Positions 17,380-25,890 of a stretch of 38,048 nucleotides of DNA are shown piece after piece. The stretch spans positions 1 through 38,048 of the forward strand of contig JBGTLU010000036.1 of the NCBI GenBank assembly GCA_041743935.1, written 5' to 3'. The translations under genes and the position numbers were made by a program. Numbering within the stretch: the stretch's first letter is position 1; every line of letters starts with the position of its first letter. The notes beneath the pieces are model-generated. The model was not told the origin of the DNA, made no database searches, and was given only the letters and a program-made list of their open reading frames with translations. The DNA comes from JBGTLU01 sp041743935 (GTDB lineage: Bacteria > Bacteroidota > Bacteroidia > Sphingobacteriales > Sphingobacteriaceae).

Positions 17380-18021
17380 ATGCTATTTTCAGTGGTGTCA
17401 CTCAAAGGAACATTATTTTTTGGGTTTTTTTGTATGATTTTTCTCTTTTCAAATCAAGCAAATGCACAAACAGATTCATTGTCTTTAGTTTCGGATACTG
17501 TAGCTCCTGCAGATCCTAGATTAATTAACCTAGATACAGAACTTCCAAACAAAAAAATCAGAAATTCTAAAAAAGCTTTAACCTACTCTGCTATTTTACC
17601 GGGTTTAGGTCAATCCTATAATCGTAAATATTGGAAAATACCAATTATCTATGGCGGTTTTGCCGGCTTGGCATTAGTAGTGGATTTTAATCAGAAAAAA
17701 TTTAAACAGTTTAGTAATGAACTAGTTGCTAGATCTAAAAACGATCCAAGCAATATGCCAGACCCTGCATTGGCCGTTGCTTCTAACGAAAGAATAGTGG
17801 AACTAAAAAATTTTTACAAACGAAACAGAGATTTTTCTATTTTAGGTATTGTGGGCTTATACGGACTAAATATTATTGATGCCTACGTGGATGCAGAACT
17901 TTCAGGATTTGATATAAGTGATGATTTGTCTCTCAAAATAACGCCTTATTTGCAACCGCCCGCAACTATTGTCAAAAATCAACCTGCCTTTACCGGATTA
18001 AAATTTACTTTTACGTTATGA
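17380..18021 (+). CDS. DUF5683 exported/membrane protein of unknown function
   Basis: The 213-residue protein begins with a signal sequence (about 1-30, ending SNQANAQ) and then has the DUF5683 core: KKALTYSAILPGLGQSYNRK followed by YWKIPIIYGGFAGLALVVDF. A second hydrophobic segment is seen near IVGLYGLNIIDAYVDAEL. The AILPGLGQ motif recurs in small Bacteroidota membrane proteins, but no biochemical role is known to me. I start at ATG 17380, just ahead of the signal peptide; an upstream in-frame ATG (17338) would overlap parB by 35 bases and put 14 residues before the signal. It lies between parB and dapB, overlapping dapB by 4 bases, so translational coupling is likely. The second half is predicted to face the periplasm or outer membrane. 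Confidence 0.8.
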   Translation: MLFSVVSLKGTLFFGFFCMIFLFSNQANAQTDSLSLVSDTVAPADPRLINLDTELPNKKIRNSKKALTYSAILPGLGQSYNRKYWKIPIIYGGFAGLALVVDFNQKKFKQFSNELVARSKNDPSNMPDPALAVASNERIVELKNFYKRNRDFSILGIVGLYGLNIIDAYVDAELSGFDISDDLSLKITPYLQPPATIVKNQPAFTGLKFTFTL

Positions 18022-18758
18022 AAATAGCACTTCTTGGTTACGGTAAAATGGGGCAAGAGATTGAGAAAATTGCCAATTCCCGTGGCCATCAAATTGTACT
18101 TACTATTAACGAGGATAATTTGCATGATTTAACTCAGCAAAATCTGGCTAAAGCCGATGTTGCCATAGAATTTAGTACCCCACATACCGTTTTACAAAAC
18201 ATAGAATTTTGTTTACAAAACAATACCCCTATTGTGGTAGGAACTACCGGTTGGTACCAAGAATTTGATAGTATAAAAAATATTTGTGAGACTACAAATG
18301 GGGCACTATTTTATGCAACTAATTTCAGTATTGGCGTAAATTTATTCTTTAAATTAAATGAGCAACTAGCTGATTTGATGAAATCACATACCGAGTACGA
18401 TGTAGAATTAGAGGAAATTCATCATACTCAAAAGTTAGATTCGCCAAGCGGCACTGCCATAACCATTGCAGAAGGAATTTTTGCAAATTATCCAACCAAA
18501 ACCAAATGGGAAAATTATTTGCAAATTGCCGATGAAAAAATAAAAACAACTGACCAAGAAAGTGTAATGATTACCTCCATTAGAAAAGACACTGTTCCCG
18601 GAACACATACGGTTACTTATAGATCGGCAAATGATCAAATTGATATTACCCATACCGCATTTAATAGAAAAGGGTTTGCTCATGGTGCCGTAATTGCAGC
18701 AGAGTGGATTTTGAATAAAAAAGGTATTTTTACTATGAAAGACTTTCTTAAATTTTAA
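18018..18758 (+). CDS. dapB: 4-hydroxy-tetrahydrodipicolinate reductase DapB
   Basis: The 246-residue enzyme reduces the dihydrodipicolinate-stage intermediate with NAD(P)H in the lysine and diaminopimelate pathway that feeds peptidoglycan. The nucleotide-binding glycines are in LLGYGKMGQEIE (residues 5-16). The signature EIHHTQKLDSPSGTA carries catalytic H135/H136 and K139. FSTPH and GTTGW match the dinucleotide/substrate loops. Length is slightly short compared with E. coli, as usual in Bacteroidota. It overlaps the previous gene by 4 bases and precedes lepB by 8 bases. Confidence 0.96.
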   Translation: MKIALLGYGKMGQEIEKIANSRGHQIVLTINEDNLHDLTQQNLAKADVAIEFSTPHTVLQNIEFCLQNNTPIVVGTTGWYQEFDSIKNICETTNGALFYATNFSIGVNLFFKLNEQLADLMKSHTEYDVELEEIHHTQKLDSPSGTAITIAEGIFANYPTKTKWENYLQIADEKIKTTDQESVMITSIRKDTVPGTHTVTYRSANDQIDITHTAFNRKGFAHGAVIAAEWILNKKGIFTMKDFLKF

Positions 18759-18766
18759 CTTTTATT

Positions 18767-19894
18767 ATGGATTGGAAACTACCCGAGAAGCTTCGTAAAG
18801 AAAAATTGGAGCAAGATAGATTAAATAAAAAGAAGAAAAGTGCTGCTAGAGAATGGTTTGATGCCATTGTATTTGCTGTAATTGCAGCTACCATCATCCG
18901 GATATTTTTGTTGGAAGCCTACGTAATTCCAACACCTTCCATGGAAAAATCTCTACGAGTTGGCGATTTTTTATTTGTAAGCAAACTAAACTACGGAGCA
19001 CGTACCCCAATGACGCCAATAGCATTTCCCTTTGCGCATCATACCATGCCCGTTATCGGAACAAAAGCGTACTCTGAGGTAATTAAACTAAAATACTACC
19101 GATTGCCAGGATTTCAGAAAATTAAAAACAACGATGTTGTAGTATTTAATTATCCTGCCGATGATACCGAAGGAAATATTAGACCGGTAGATAAACGAGA
19201 AAATTACATTAAAAGATGTATTGGTATTCCGGGCGATTCATTGAAAATAGTAGACGGTAATATATTTATCAATGATAAATTGGTGGATGAATTACCTTTT
19301 GGTGAAACTACTTACCGAGTTAAAACCAATGGAACGGATTTCAATCCTAAAACCATTAGAGATTTGAGAGTTGAAGGTGGAAAAATTAGCATGGAAGGTG
19401 ATTACGTTTTCACTTTAACACCAGAATTAGCGAAGGTATTTCAATCCTTTGGCAATGTTGCCTCAATCAGTAAAGCAATAATGCCAAAAGGAGAACCACA
19501 GCCGGGCATTTATCCTAATGTAGCTCCATACTCTTGGAATATGGATAATTTCGGACCAATTTGGGTGCCTAAAAAGGGAGAAACCATTGAAATTAACTCA
19601 AATAATATACACTTTTACAGAAGAGCAATAGGCTTTTATGAAGATAACGAACTGGTAGAAACTAATGGAGAAATCCTGATAAATGGTGAAGTTGCAACTA
19701 ATTATACTTTTAAAATGAATTATTATTTTATGATGGGCGATAATCGACACAATTCTTTAGATTCTCGTTTTTGGGGTTTTGTTCCCGAAGATCATATTGT
19801 TGGTAAAGCATTATTTATTTGGATGTCTTGGGATGATGAAGGCTCATTCTTTAATAAAGTTAGATGGAACCGTTTATTTAAAGGGATAAATTAA
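18767..19894 (+). CDS. lepB: Signal peptidase I LepB
   Basis: The 375-residue inner-membrane protease removes signal peptides from exported proteins. A charged N-terminal cytosolic stretch (residues 1-28) precedes a single membrane segment (about 31-50). The catalytic serine is S58 in VIPTPSMEKSL and the general base lysine is K149 in NYIKRCIGIPGD. The C-terminal box GDNRHNSLDSRFWG is present near residue 330. About 90 residues separate serine and lysine, and a further long insert lies between the lysine box and the GDNR box (roughly 160-325). This makes the protein bigger than the classical enzyme; large inserts are known in Bacteroidota LepB. It is the last gene of the parA run and is followed by a strong hairpin. 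Confidence 0.95.
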   Translation: MDWKLPEKLRKEKLEQDRLNKKKKSAAREWFDAIVFAVIAATIIRIFLLEAYVIPTPSMEKSLRVGDFLFVSKLNYGARTPMTPIAFPFAHHTMPVIGTKAYSEVIKLKYYRLPGFQKIKNNDVVVFNYPADDTEGNIRPVDKRENYIKRCIGIPGDSLKIVDGNIFINDKLVDELPFGETTYRVKTNGTDFNPKTIRDLRVEGGKISMEGDYVFTLTPELAKVFQSFGNVASISKAIMPKGEPQPGIYPNVAPYSWNMDNFGPIWVPKKGETIEINSNNIHFYRRAIGFYEDNELVETNGEILINGEVATNYTFKMNYYFMMGDNRHNSLDSRFWGFVPEDHIVGKALFIWMSWDDEGSFFNKVRWNRLFKGIN

Positions 19895-19915
19895 ACTTCA
19901 TTTATAGTAATACAA

Positions 19916-19949
19916 AACAGGGCTGTATTCTTTGGAATACAGCCCTGTT
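19916..19949. terminator. Bidirectional terminator between lepB and the outer membrane barrel gene
   Basis: A perfect 15-bp stem (AACAGGGCTGTATTC with GAATACAGCCCTGTT) encloses a 4-base loop TTTG. It lies between convergent genes, 21 bases after the lepB stop and 23 before the stop of the barrel gene. The flanking T tracts are short on both strands, so termination may rely on stem strength. Confidence 0.85.
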
Positions 19950-19972
19950 CTTTAATAAAGTATCTGCTTTAA

Positions 19973-20629
19973 TTAAAAGGTATACCCAACTCCAACAGCA
20001 AAGTAGTTGTTAAAACCACTTCTGCCATTGCCAGGTATTTTACCCCATGAACTAAACGCTTTGTTAGACCTTACATCTAACGAGAAGATTTGGCCTTGTT
20101 TGGTTTCAATATCAAACCCTCCACCAAAAACAAATGCTCCTTCTATAACGTCTACACCAGGAATTTTTTCTTGTTGAAAATCATTGGCGTTGATGTTAGA
20201 ATCTCGGTTGTAAATAGAAAGTACATTAAAGTTTAAACTTGGACCAGCAAATCCTTTAATATAAAATTCTTCGCTTGCCCCATAGCTAAGTTTTAGCATT
20301 AATGGTAACTCAACATACACCAATGAATAATCATCTTCAAAGGTTTCGGTGGAAGTACCTAATGTTCCTGAATTGTTTCGGGTAAATGTAGCTTTTGAGC
20401 CTTTTAGTGTTAATGCACCTTCGCCAAATAACGCTACGTTTTTGTTGAACTGATATGTTGCTCCAAATCCACCTCTTAACATGAGTTTGCCGGCTTCGTC
20501 GCTGATGTTATCGCTATTAAAATTAGCTTGCCCTATGGCAAATCTTGCTCCATATTTAAAGCCCTGAGACTGGGCCATTGTCGTGACAGTAATACCTGTC
20601 AATAATAGAATGATTAATAACTTTTTCAT
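19973..20629 (-). CDS. Outer membrane beta-barrel protein (porin family)
   Basis: A 218-residue protein with a clear signal peptide (about 1-19, MKKLLIILLLTGITVTTMAQ) and a barrel of alternating strands: GFKYGARFAIGQANF, LRGGFGATYQFNKNVALFGE, VYVELPLMLKLSYG, and a last strand ending FAVGVGYTF with the terminal aromatic residue needed for outer membrane insertion. Size and pattern suit an eight-stranded barrel of the OMP_b-brl_2 kind found throughout Bacteroidota. The specific role is unknown; such proteins are often structural or adhesive. It is the last gene of the minus-strand run and sits 15 bases after the dehydrogenase gene. Confidence 0.82.
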   Translation of the reverse strand: MKKLLIILLLTGITVTTMAQSQGFKYGARFAIGQANFNSDNISDEAGKLMLRGGFGATYQFNKNVALFGEGALTLKGSKATFTRNNSGTLGTSTETFEDDYSLVYVELPLMLKLSYGASEEFYIKGFAGPSLNFNVLSIYNRDSNINANDFQQEKIPGVDVIEGAFVFGGGFDIETKQGQIFSLDVRSNKAFSSWGKIPGNGRSGFNNYFAVGVGYTF

Positions 20630-20644
20630 AATTGTTTTGATTTG

Positions 20645-21739
20645 TTAGAACGTATAATCAACGCCCAACTTTTGTGCCAATAAGCGTAAATCTGCTATCA
20701 CAGGTGTAATTAATGGTATCCCATTTTTAGTTCTATACCACTCCATTTCAAATTCTGGTTGTCCTGGAATTATTACTGGTTGTTTTGTATCAATTGGATT
20801 AGCATTTCGGAATCTTTCTATCCAATTATCCAAGTGATTTTTAAATTCTTCTGCAGGTCTAAAACCATCTATGCGCATAGCACCCAAAAAATGTCCTAAA
20901 CCAATGCCTACCGGATTGGGACTAGGGTCTAAAAAACTAACAAATGGAGGTGCCCAGGGCCCATAATTCGCTCCAGACAATACAGCAGAAAGAATATCGA
21001 CAGAAGCACTAAGCCCAAAACCTTTGTGACTTCCATGTTCTCTATCGCTACCCAATGGCAACAAAGCGCCTCCTTTTACTAATTCATTCGGATCAGTAGA
21101 AGGATTACCATTCTTATCTTGTATCCATCCTTCGGGAACATGAATATTTTTGCGTTGAGCAATTTCTAATTTTCCGTTTGCGGCAGCCGATGTTGCCATA
21201 TCAACCACTACAGGTTGATGTTTTCCGGCAGGAAAAGCATAACAAATTGGGTTTGTTCCCAGCATACGTTCAGAAGAAAATGTAGGGGCAACCAACGGAC
21301 TAGCATTGGTCATGGCCATGCCAATCATATCATTTTCTACTGCCATTAAAGCATGGTAAGCTGCAATGCCAAAATGATTACTATTACGAACTGCCACCCA
21401 ACCGGAGCCAAAGTTTTTAGCTTTTTCTATGGCAATGTTCATGGCAAAGGGTGCTACAACTAATCCTAGTCCGGCATCGCCATCTATGGTTGCAGTGGTA
21501 GGTGTTTGGTGTATAATTTTAATTTTTGGATTAGGATTGATGCGGTGTTTTTCCCAAAGTCGTACATAACCACTTAACCGAGCTACTCCATGCGAATCAA
21601 TTCCACGTAAATCTGATTTGATTAATACATTGGTAGCAAGCATGGCTTCCGGTTCCGGAACTCCCATTTTCTTAAATATATCAATGGTAAAAGCGCGTAA
21701 AATTTCTTTATCTACCGTTTGATATGTTATGTCGTTCAT
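20645..21739 (-). CDS. Ldh2-family NAD(P)-dependent dehydrogenase (malate/L-lactate/ureidoglycolate type)
   Basis: The 364-residue protein belongs to the Ldh2 (PF02615) family of oxidoreductases, structurally unrelated to ordinary malate dehydrogenases. Recognisable segments are DLRGIDSHGVARLSGYV near residue 50, the catalytic-histidine region NSNHFGIAAYHALMA near 124, NPICYAFPAG, and SHKGFGLSASVDILSAVLSG. Members oxidise malate, lactate, ureidoglycolate, sulfolactate or similar 2-hydroxy acids; sequence alone does not decide. It lies 4 bases after bshC in a tight minus-strand run. Because bacillithiol synthesis begins from malate, a malate-linked role is worth testing, but this is inference. 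Confidence 0.85.
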   Translation of the reverse strand: MNDITYQTVDKEILRAFTIDIFKKMGVPEPEAMLATNVLIKSDLRGIDSHGVARLSGYVRLWEKHRINPNPKIKIIHQTPTTATIDGDAGLGLVVAPFAMNIAIEKAKNFGSGWVAVRNSNHFGIAAYHALMAVENDMIGMAMTNASPLVAPTFSSERMLGTNPICYAFPAGKHQPVVVDMATSAAANGKLEIAQRKNIHVPEGWIQDKNGNPSTDPNELVKGGALLPLGSDREHGSHKGFGLSASVDILSAVLSGANYGPWAPPFVSFLDPSPNPVGIGLGHFLGAMRIDGFRPAEEFKNHLDNWIERFRNANPIDTKQPVIIPGQPEFEMEWYRTKNGIPLITPVIADLRLLAQKLGVDYTF

Positions 21740-21743
21740 GCGT

Positions 21744-23336
21744 TTAGTGGAGAATTAGGAATTGATTTTTAAATGGGTCGAAATGTTGACTTAGTATTCT
21801 AAAAAAATCTTTCCCATATTTTAAATAGTAGGGAATAAAGTTGTCGTGTCGTTCTTGTAATGAGCCATTCGGGAAAAGTTTTTCTTTTACTTTCTCTATT
21901 TGCGAAATTTCAATCTCAAATTTTCTTTTTTCGGCTTTGTTAATCTTACTCTCTAAACCACCTAAGCTGTTTATTGTTTTAGTTTTTTCTGCTGATACAA
22001 CTGCAACCAAGGTTGGGTCAATTCCTTTTACTTTTTCTTCTAATTGTGAGAATAATTTTTGGATTTGATTTTTTTCCTCATGGAGTTTTAATTCATTTTC
22101 ACTTTTATTTTTCACAAAATCATTGATCAATTGATTAAAATCTTGGAAAATATCCTCTAGGCTTATTTCTAAATTACTTAATCGTTTATTGCTTACTTCA
22201 TCTATAATTAATGCACAATTACGTAGCATGATAACCGGGAAAGGAATTTTATAAAAATCAAATGTGGATTTTAGCTGTAACCAATAAATGCTCTCGCCAG
22301 GACCGCCTACGTAAGCTAAATTAGGTAAAATAATTTCCTGATAAACAGGTCTTAAGGCAACATTGGGGCTAAATTTATCCGGATTATTTTCAATTTCTTG
22401 GATTAATTCTGCTTCGGTAAAAGTAATTTCAGTATTTAATACTTTATATATGGAGTCCTCAAGTACAATTCTTTCTCTGATATTTTCATCTAAGTAAAAG
22501 AAATTAATTTCCCTGGGATTTACTTGTACTTCTTGCCCTAATTCTTCGAGTATTTTATTGGTAGATGTAATCTTGGTATAGCTGTTTTGCTCCAGAATAT
22601 CTTTTTTAATTATAGGAACAAATAATTTTTTAAATTCCTTTTCATTGGGTTCCAGTATTATCAACCCAAATTCATCCATCCAATTAAATATAAATTCAAA
22701 AGTTGCCTGGCTTAAATTTTTATCATTCCCATAGCAGGATTCTAAAAGGGTAAATAAGTTTTCGGCATTTGTTTGGTTGCCAATAATATTTTTTAGTTCC
22801 GCAATTATGGGTTTAATGGAGTTTGTGTTGATTTTGCCACAAGCTCCTGCAGTATTTTCATTCCAAATTAATTTTTTACCATAAACAGAAATGTTATTTA
22901 CTTCTTCAAAATCATGGTCTTCAGATGCTAGCCAATAAACCGGAACAAAATTATTTTCGGGATATTCTTCTTTTAGTTTTTTGGCTAAATTGATAGTGGT
23001 AATAATTTTATAAATGGAATACATCGGTCCACCAAATATAGATAATTGATGTCCGGTGGTAACTGTGTAAGTGTTATCAGCAGCTAATGAATCTATGTTG
23101 TTGGTGGTTAATGCAGATGGAGTAAGGTTATATTCTTTGTATTTGTGATGTAATTGATTTACCAATACCTGTCTGTCAACCGGATGTTTCTTTTTTGCTT
23201 CTATGGCAGAGGCAAAGCTTTGCATTGTAGGCTGGTGGGAGTAAAAAGGACTTAATTCCGGTTTTTGCTGGATGTAATCCAAGATTGTTTTGGAAAAGAA
23301 ACCAGTTTTTTCGAAATCTATCGTGTTATAATTCAT
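21744..23336 (-). CDS. bshC: Bacillithiol biosynthesis cysteine-adding enzyme BshC
   Basis: The 530-residue protein matches BshC, which joins cysteine to glucosaminyl-malate in the last step of bacillithiol synthesis. Family segments include VTTGHQLSIFGGPMYSIYKI near residue 70, PVYWLASEDHDFEEVN near 140, and LPNLAYVGGPGESIYWLQLK near 335, followed by the long coiled-coil region (about 380-480) rich in lysine and glutamate that is typical of the family. I take ATG at 23336; a TTG two codons earlier (23342) is also open. It is 8 bases after the rimO stop and 4 bases before the dehydrogenase. BshA and BshB are not in this window. Presence of this gene suggests, but does not prove, a bacillithiol redox buffer. 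Confidence 0.92.
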   Translation of the reverse strand: MNYNTIDFEKTGFFSKTILDYIQQKPELSPFYSHQPTMQSFASAIEAKKKHPVDRQVLVNQLHHKYKEYNLTPSALTTNNIDSLAADNTYTVTTGHQLSIFGGPMYSIYKIITTINLAKKLKEEYPENNFVPVYWLASEDHDFEEVNNISVYGKKLIWNENTAGACGKINTNSIKPIIAELKNIIGNQTNAENLFTLLESCYGNDKNLSQATFEFIFNWMDEFGLIILEPNEKEFKKLFVPIIKKDILEQNSYTKITSTNKILEELGQEVQVNPREINFFYLDENIRERIVLEDSIYKVLNTEITFTEAELIQEIENNPDKFSPNVALRPVYQEIILPNLAYVGGPGESIYWLQLKSTFDFYKIPFPVIMLRNCALIIDEVSNKRLSNLEISLEDIFQDFNQLINDFVKNKSENELKLHEEKNQIQKLFSQLEEKVKGIDPTLVAVVSAEKTKTINSLGGLESKINKAEKRKFEIEISQIEKVKEKLFPNGSLQERHDNFIPYYLKYGKDFFRILSQHFDPFKNQFLILH

Positions 23337-23344
23337 TCGCAATA

Positions 23345-24658
23345 TTATCTAACCGGGCTTCCGAATAAATCGAAGGCTTCGGCACGTTCAATTTTTACAT
23401 TACAAAAATCGCCAATGGTTACGTAATCTTTTTTGGCATCCACCAATACTTCGTTATCTACTTCTGGCGAATCAAATTCTGTTCTTCCTATAAAATAATC
23501 GCCTTCAATTCTATCAAATAAAACCTTATAAGTAGAGCCAATTTTAGCTTTATTTTTTGCAAACGAAATTCCTTCTTGTAATTCCATTATTTCTGCTTGT
23601 CGCTCCTCTTTTATTTCCTGGGGTACATCGTCTACTAAAGAATGTGCATGGGTTTTTTCCTCGTGCGAGTAGGTGAAAATTCCTAAACGTTCAAATTGAG
23701 TTTTCTCTACAAACTCATATAATTCTTCTTGATCTTTTTCAGTTTCGCCGGGGTAGCCACTAATCAAGGTAGTTCTAAGTGCCAAATCCGGTAGTTTTTG
23801 TCGGATGGTATCTACCAATTCAATGGTTTTCTGCTTTGTAATTCCCCTTCGCATAGATTGCAACATGGAATCGCTGATGTGTTGCAAAGGCATATCGAGG
23901 TAATTGCAAATATTTTTTCTGTTCTTTATCACATCCAAAATTTCCATCGGAAAACCGGATGGATAGGCATATTGTAGTCGTATCCATTCAATGCCATTTA
24001 CATCTGCCAATTTATCCAATAATTCGGCAAGGGTTCTTTTTTTGTAGATATCTAATCCGTAGTAGGTTAAATCTTGTGCAATGAGGATTAGTTCTTTCGT
24101 GCCGTTTTTTGCTAGATTTTTAGCTTCGAGTACCAACTCATCCATTGGTTTAGAAACGTGAGTGCCTCGCATTAATGGAATGGCACAAAATGAGCAAGGG
24201 CGATTACATCCCTCCGAAATCTTAAAATAAGCAAAATGTTTGGGGGTGGTAAGCAATCGCTCGCCAATTAATTCATGTTTATAATCAGCCCCAATGGTTT
24301 TAAGTAATTTTTGTAGATCGTTGGTGCCAAAAAAGGAATCTACAATAGGAATCTCTTTTTCTAATTCTGGTTTATAGCGTTCGGATAAACAACCGGTAAC
24401 ATACACCTTATCTACTTTCCCTTTTTCTTTTAAATCAGCATAATGCAAAATGGTATCAATGGATTCTTGTTTAGCATTATCAATGAATCCGCAGGTGTTT
24501 ATAATTACAATGTCGCTGTTATTTTTGGCAGATTCGTGGGTTACATTAAAATTATTGCCCTTCAGCTGTCCCATCAATACTTCAGAGTCTACCAAATTTT
24601 TGGAGCAACCGAGGGTTACTACGTTTATTTTAGGTTTTTTTAATTCTTTGGTTTTCAT
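23345..24658 (-). CDS. rimO: Ribosomal protein S12 methylthiotransferase RimO
   Basis: This 437-residue radical-SAM enzyme adds a methylthio group to a conserved aspartate of ribosomal protein S12. The N-terminal UPF0004 domain holds the auxiliary cluster cysteines C18, C56 and C90 (LGCSKNLVDSE, NTCGFI, VTGCLSERY). The radical-SAM CxxxCxxC motif is SEGCNRPCSFCAIP with C151, C155 and C158. A C-terminal TRAM domain (about 370-437) ends the protein. The LGCSKNLVDSE opening and GTNDL rather than MiaB-type segments favour RimO over MiaB. It starts 5 bases after the ftsY stop, in the order ftsY-rimO that is frequent in Bacteroidota. Confidence 0.95.
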   Translation of the reverse strand: MKTKELKKPKINVVTLGCSKNLVDSEVLMGQLKGNNFNVTHESAKNNSDIVIINTCGFIDNAKQESIDTILHYADLKEKGKVDKVYVTGCLSERYKPELEKEIPIVDSFFGTNDLQKLLKTIGADYKHELIGERLLTTPKHFAYFKISEGCNRPCSFCAIPLMRGTHVSKPMDELVLEAKNLAKNGTKELILIAQDLTYYGLDIYKKRTLAELLDKLADVNGIEWIRLQYAYPSGFPMEILDVIKNRKNICNYLDMPLQHISDSMLQSMRRGITKQKTIELVDTIRQKLPDLALRTTLISGYPGETEKDQEELYEFVEKTQFERLGIFTYSHEEKTHAHSLVDDVPQEIKEERQAEIMELQEGISFAKNKAKIGSTYKVLFDRIEGDYFIGRTEFDSPEVDNEVLVDAKKDYVTIGDFCNVKIERAEAFDLFGSPVR

Positions 24659-24663
24659 CCGAA

Positions 24664-25632
24664 TTAATTAAACAACGAATCTACAAATTCAGTTTTATTG
24701 AATAATTGCAAATCATTTATGCCTTCGCCTACGCCTATGTATTTTACAGGGATTTTAAATTGATCAGAAATCCCGATTACCACACCTCCTTTAGCCGTTC
24801 CGTCTAGTTTGGTTAGAGCTAGAGCATTAACAGCAGTTGCTGCTGTAAACTGCTTGCATTGTTCAATGGCATTTTGTCCGGTAGAAGCATCTAAAACGAG
24901 TAAAATCTCGTGTGGAGCACCCGGAACAACCTTTTCCATCACATTTTTGATTTTTGTTAATTCGTTCATCAAATTAACTTTATTGTGTAGCCTTCCGGCA
25001 GTATCTATAATTACCACATCTTCTCCATTAGCTACCGCCGATTTGATGGTGTCAAAAGCTACGGATGCAGGGTCTGAGCCCATTTTTTGCGAAACTACCC
25101 TAGCTTTAACCCTATCCCCCCAAATGTGTAGTTGTTCAACTGCTGCAGCTCTAAAGGTATCGCCTGCTCCTAAAACTACTTTATTTCCATTTTGAATTAA
25201 CTTATGGGCTAACTTTCCAATGGTGGTTGTTTTTCCAACTCCGTTTACCCCAACTACCATGATTACATATGGTTTTATCGTAGTATCCTGTTGGAATTGA
25301 GTGAAATCATCGGCTTTGTTTTCTTCCAATAGCGCTTTAATTTCTTCTTTTAAAATTCCATTTAGTTCAGATGTGCCTAAGTATTTGTCTTTAGCCACCC
25401 TCGCTTCAATGCGTTCAATGATTTTGATGGTGGTAGCTACACCAACATCGGAGGTAACCAAAATTTCTTCCAGATTATCTAATACATCGGCATCTACGGT
25501 AGATTTGCCGACAATCATTTTACTCAGTTTACCAAAAACACTTTCCTTTGTTTTTTCTAAACCTTTTTCCAGAACTTCTTTTTGTTCAATGGGTTCTTGA
25601 GGCTTGTTTTTAAAAAAATCAAATAATCCCAT
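24664..25632 (-). CDS. ftsY: Signal recognition particle receptor FtsY
   Basis: The 322-residue protein is the SRP receptor GTPase that docks ribosome-SRP complexes at the membrane. It has a short N-terminal region (GLFDFFKNKP) instead of the long acidic A domain of E. coli, then the four-helix N domain and the G domain. The G motifs are GVNGVGKTTT (128-137), DTFRAAAVEQL, DTAGRLHN and TKLDGTAKGG, and the chain ends in the FtsY-type C terminus with KYIGVGEGINDLQLF. I use ATG at 25632; the longer reading from 25665 would begin inside an intrinsic terminator hairpin and is unlikely. It leads a run with rimO, bshC, the Ldh2-like enzyme and the barrel protein. Confidence 0.96.
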   Translation of the reverse strand: MGLFDFFKNKPQEPIEQKEVLEKGLEKTKESVFGKLSKMIVGKSTVDADVLDNLEEILVTSDVGVATTIKIIERIEARVAKDKYLGTSELNGILKEEIKALLEENKADDFTQFQQDTTIKPYVIMVVGVNGVGKTTTIGKLAHKLIQNGNKVVLGAGDTFRAAAVEQLHIWGDRVKARVVSQKMGSDPASVAFDTIKSAVANGEDVVIIDTAGRLHNKVNLMNELTKIKNVMEKVVPGAPHEILLVLDASTGQNAIEQCKQFTAATAVNALALTKLDGTAKGGVVIGISDQFKIPVKYIGVGEGINDLQLFNKTEFVDSLFN

Positions 25633-25647
25633 AATTTCTGTAGATAT

Positions 25648-25681
25648 AAAAAAAGCTTCCTTCATAAAACTGAAAGAAGCT
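25648..25681 (-). terminator. Intrinsic terminator between the ribosomal protein genes and ftsY
   Basis: Read on the minus strand, AGCTTCTTTCA pairs with TGAAGGAAGCT (11 bp including one G-U) around a 6-base loop and is followed by seven T. It lies 26 bases after the DUF4295 stop and 15 before the chosen ftsY ATG. It should end or attenuate the rpmB-rpmG-DUF4295 transcript. Confidence 0.85.
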
Positions 25682-25706
25682 CTTCAAAAATAAATTTTTA
25701 GAACGA

Positions 25707-25868
25707 TTACTTATTCGCTTCGTTGATAAAATCTTTAACGTGGTCGTTATGAACTACTCCTTCTTTAAAAGAATAAGCACCAGTTTTTGGAGATTTTACC
25801 ATTGCGATAACTTTCGAATATTCTTTACCTTTTCCGGTTTTAAGCGTTGCAACTACTTTCTTTGCCAT
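25707..25868 (-). CDS. DUF4295 small basic protein
   Basis: A 53-residue lysine-rich protein beginning MAKKVVATLKTGKGKEYSK and ending NEANK, which matches DUF4295, a family confined in my knowledge to Bacteroidota and found directly after rpmG. It lies 22 bases after the L33 gene and before a terminator, so it is produced with the two ribosomal proteins. Its size, charge and genomic position suggest a ribosome-associated role, but no function is established. The ATG at 25868 is the first in frame. Confidence 0.88.
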   Translation of the reverse strand: MAKKVVATLKTGKGKEYSKVIAMVKSPKTGAYSFKEGVVHNDHVKDFINEANK

Positions 25869-25890
25869 TGTATTATGTATTTAGCAATTA

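Noticed and set aside
24809..25195. 128-codon plus-strand frame opposite ftsY
   Set aside because: The ftsY G motifs lie on the other strand; the plus-strand product is serine/threonine/alanine-rich shadow sequence with no recognisable fold.
25633..25665. Longer ftsY start adding 11 residues
   Set aside because: The start codon sits in the loop of an intrinsic terminator, and FtsY proteins of this group begin at GLFDFFK.
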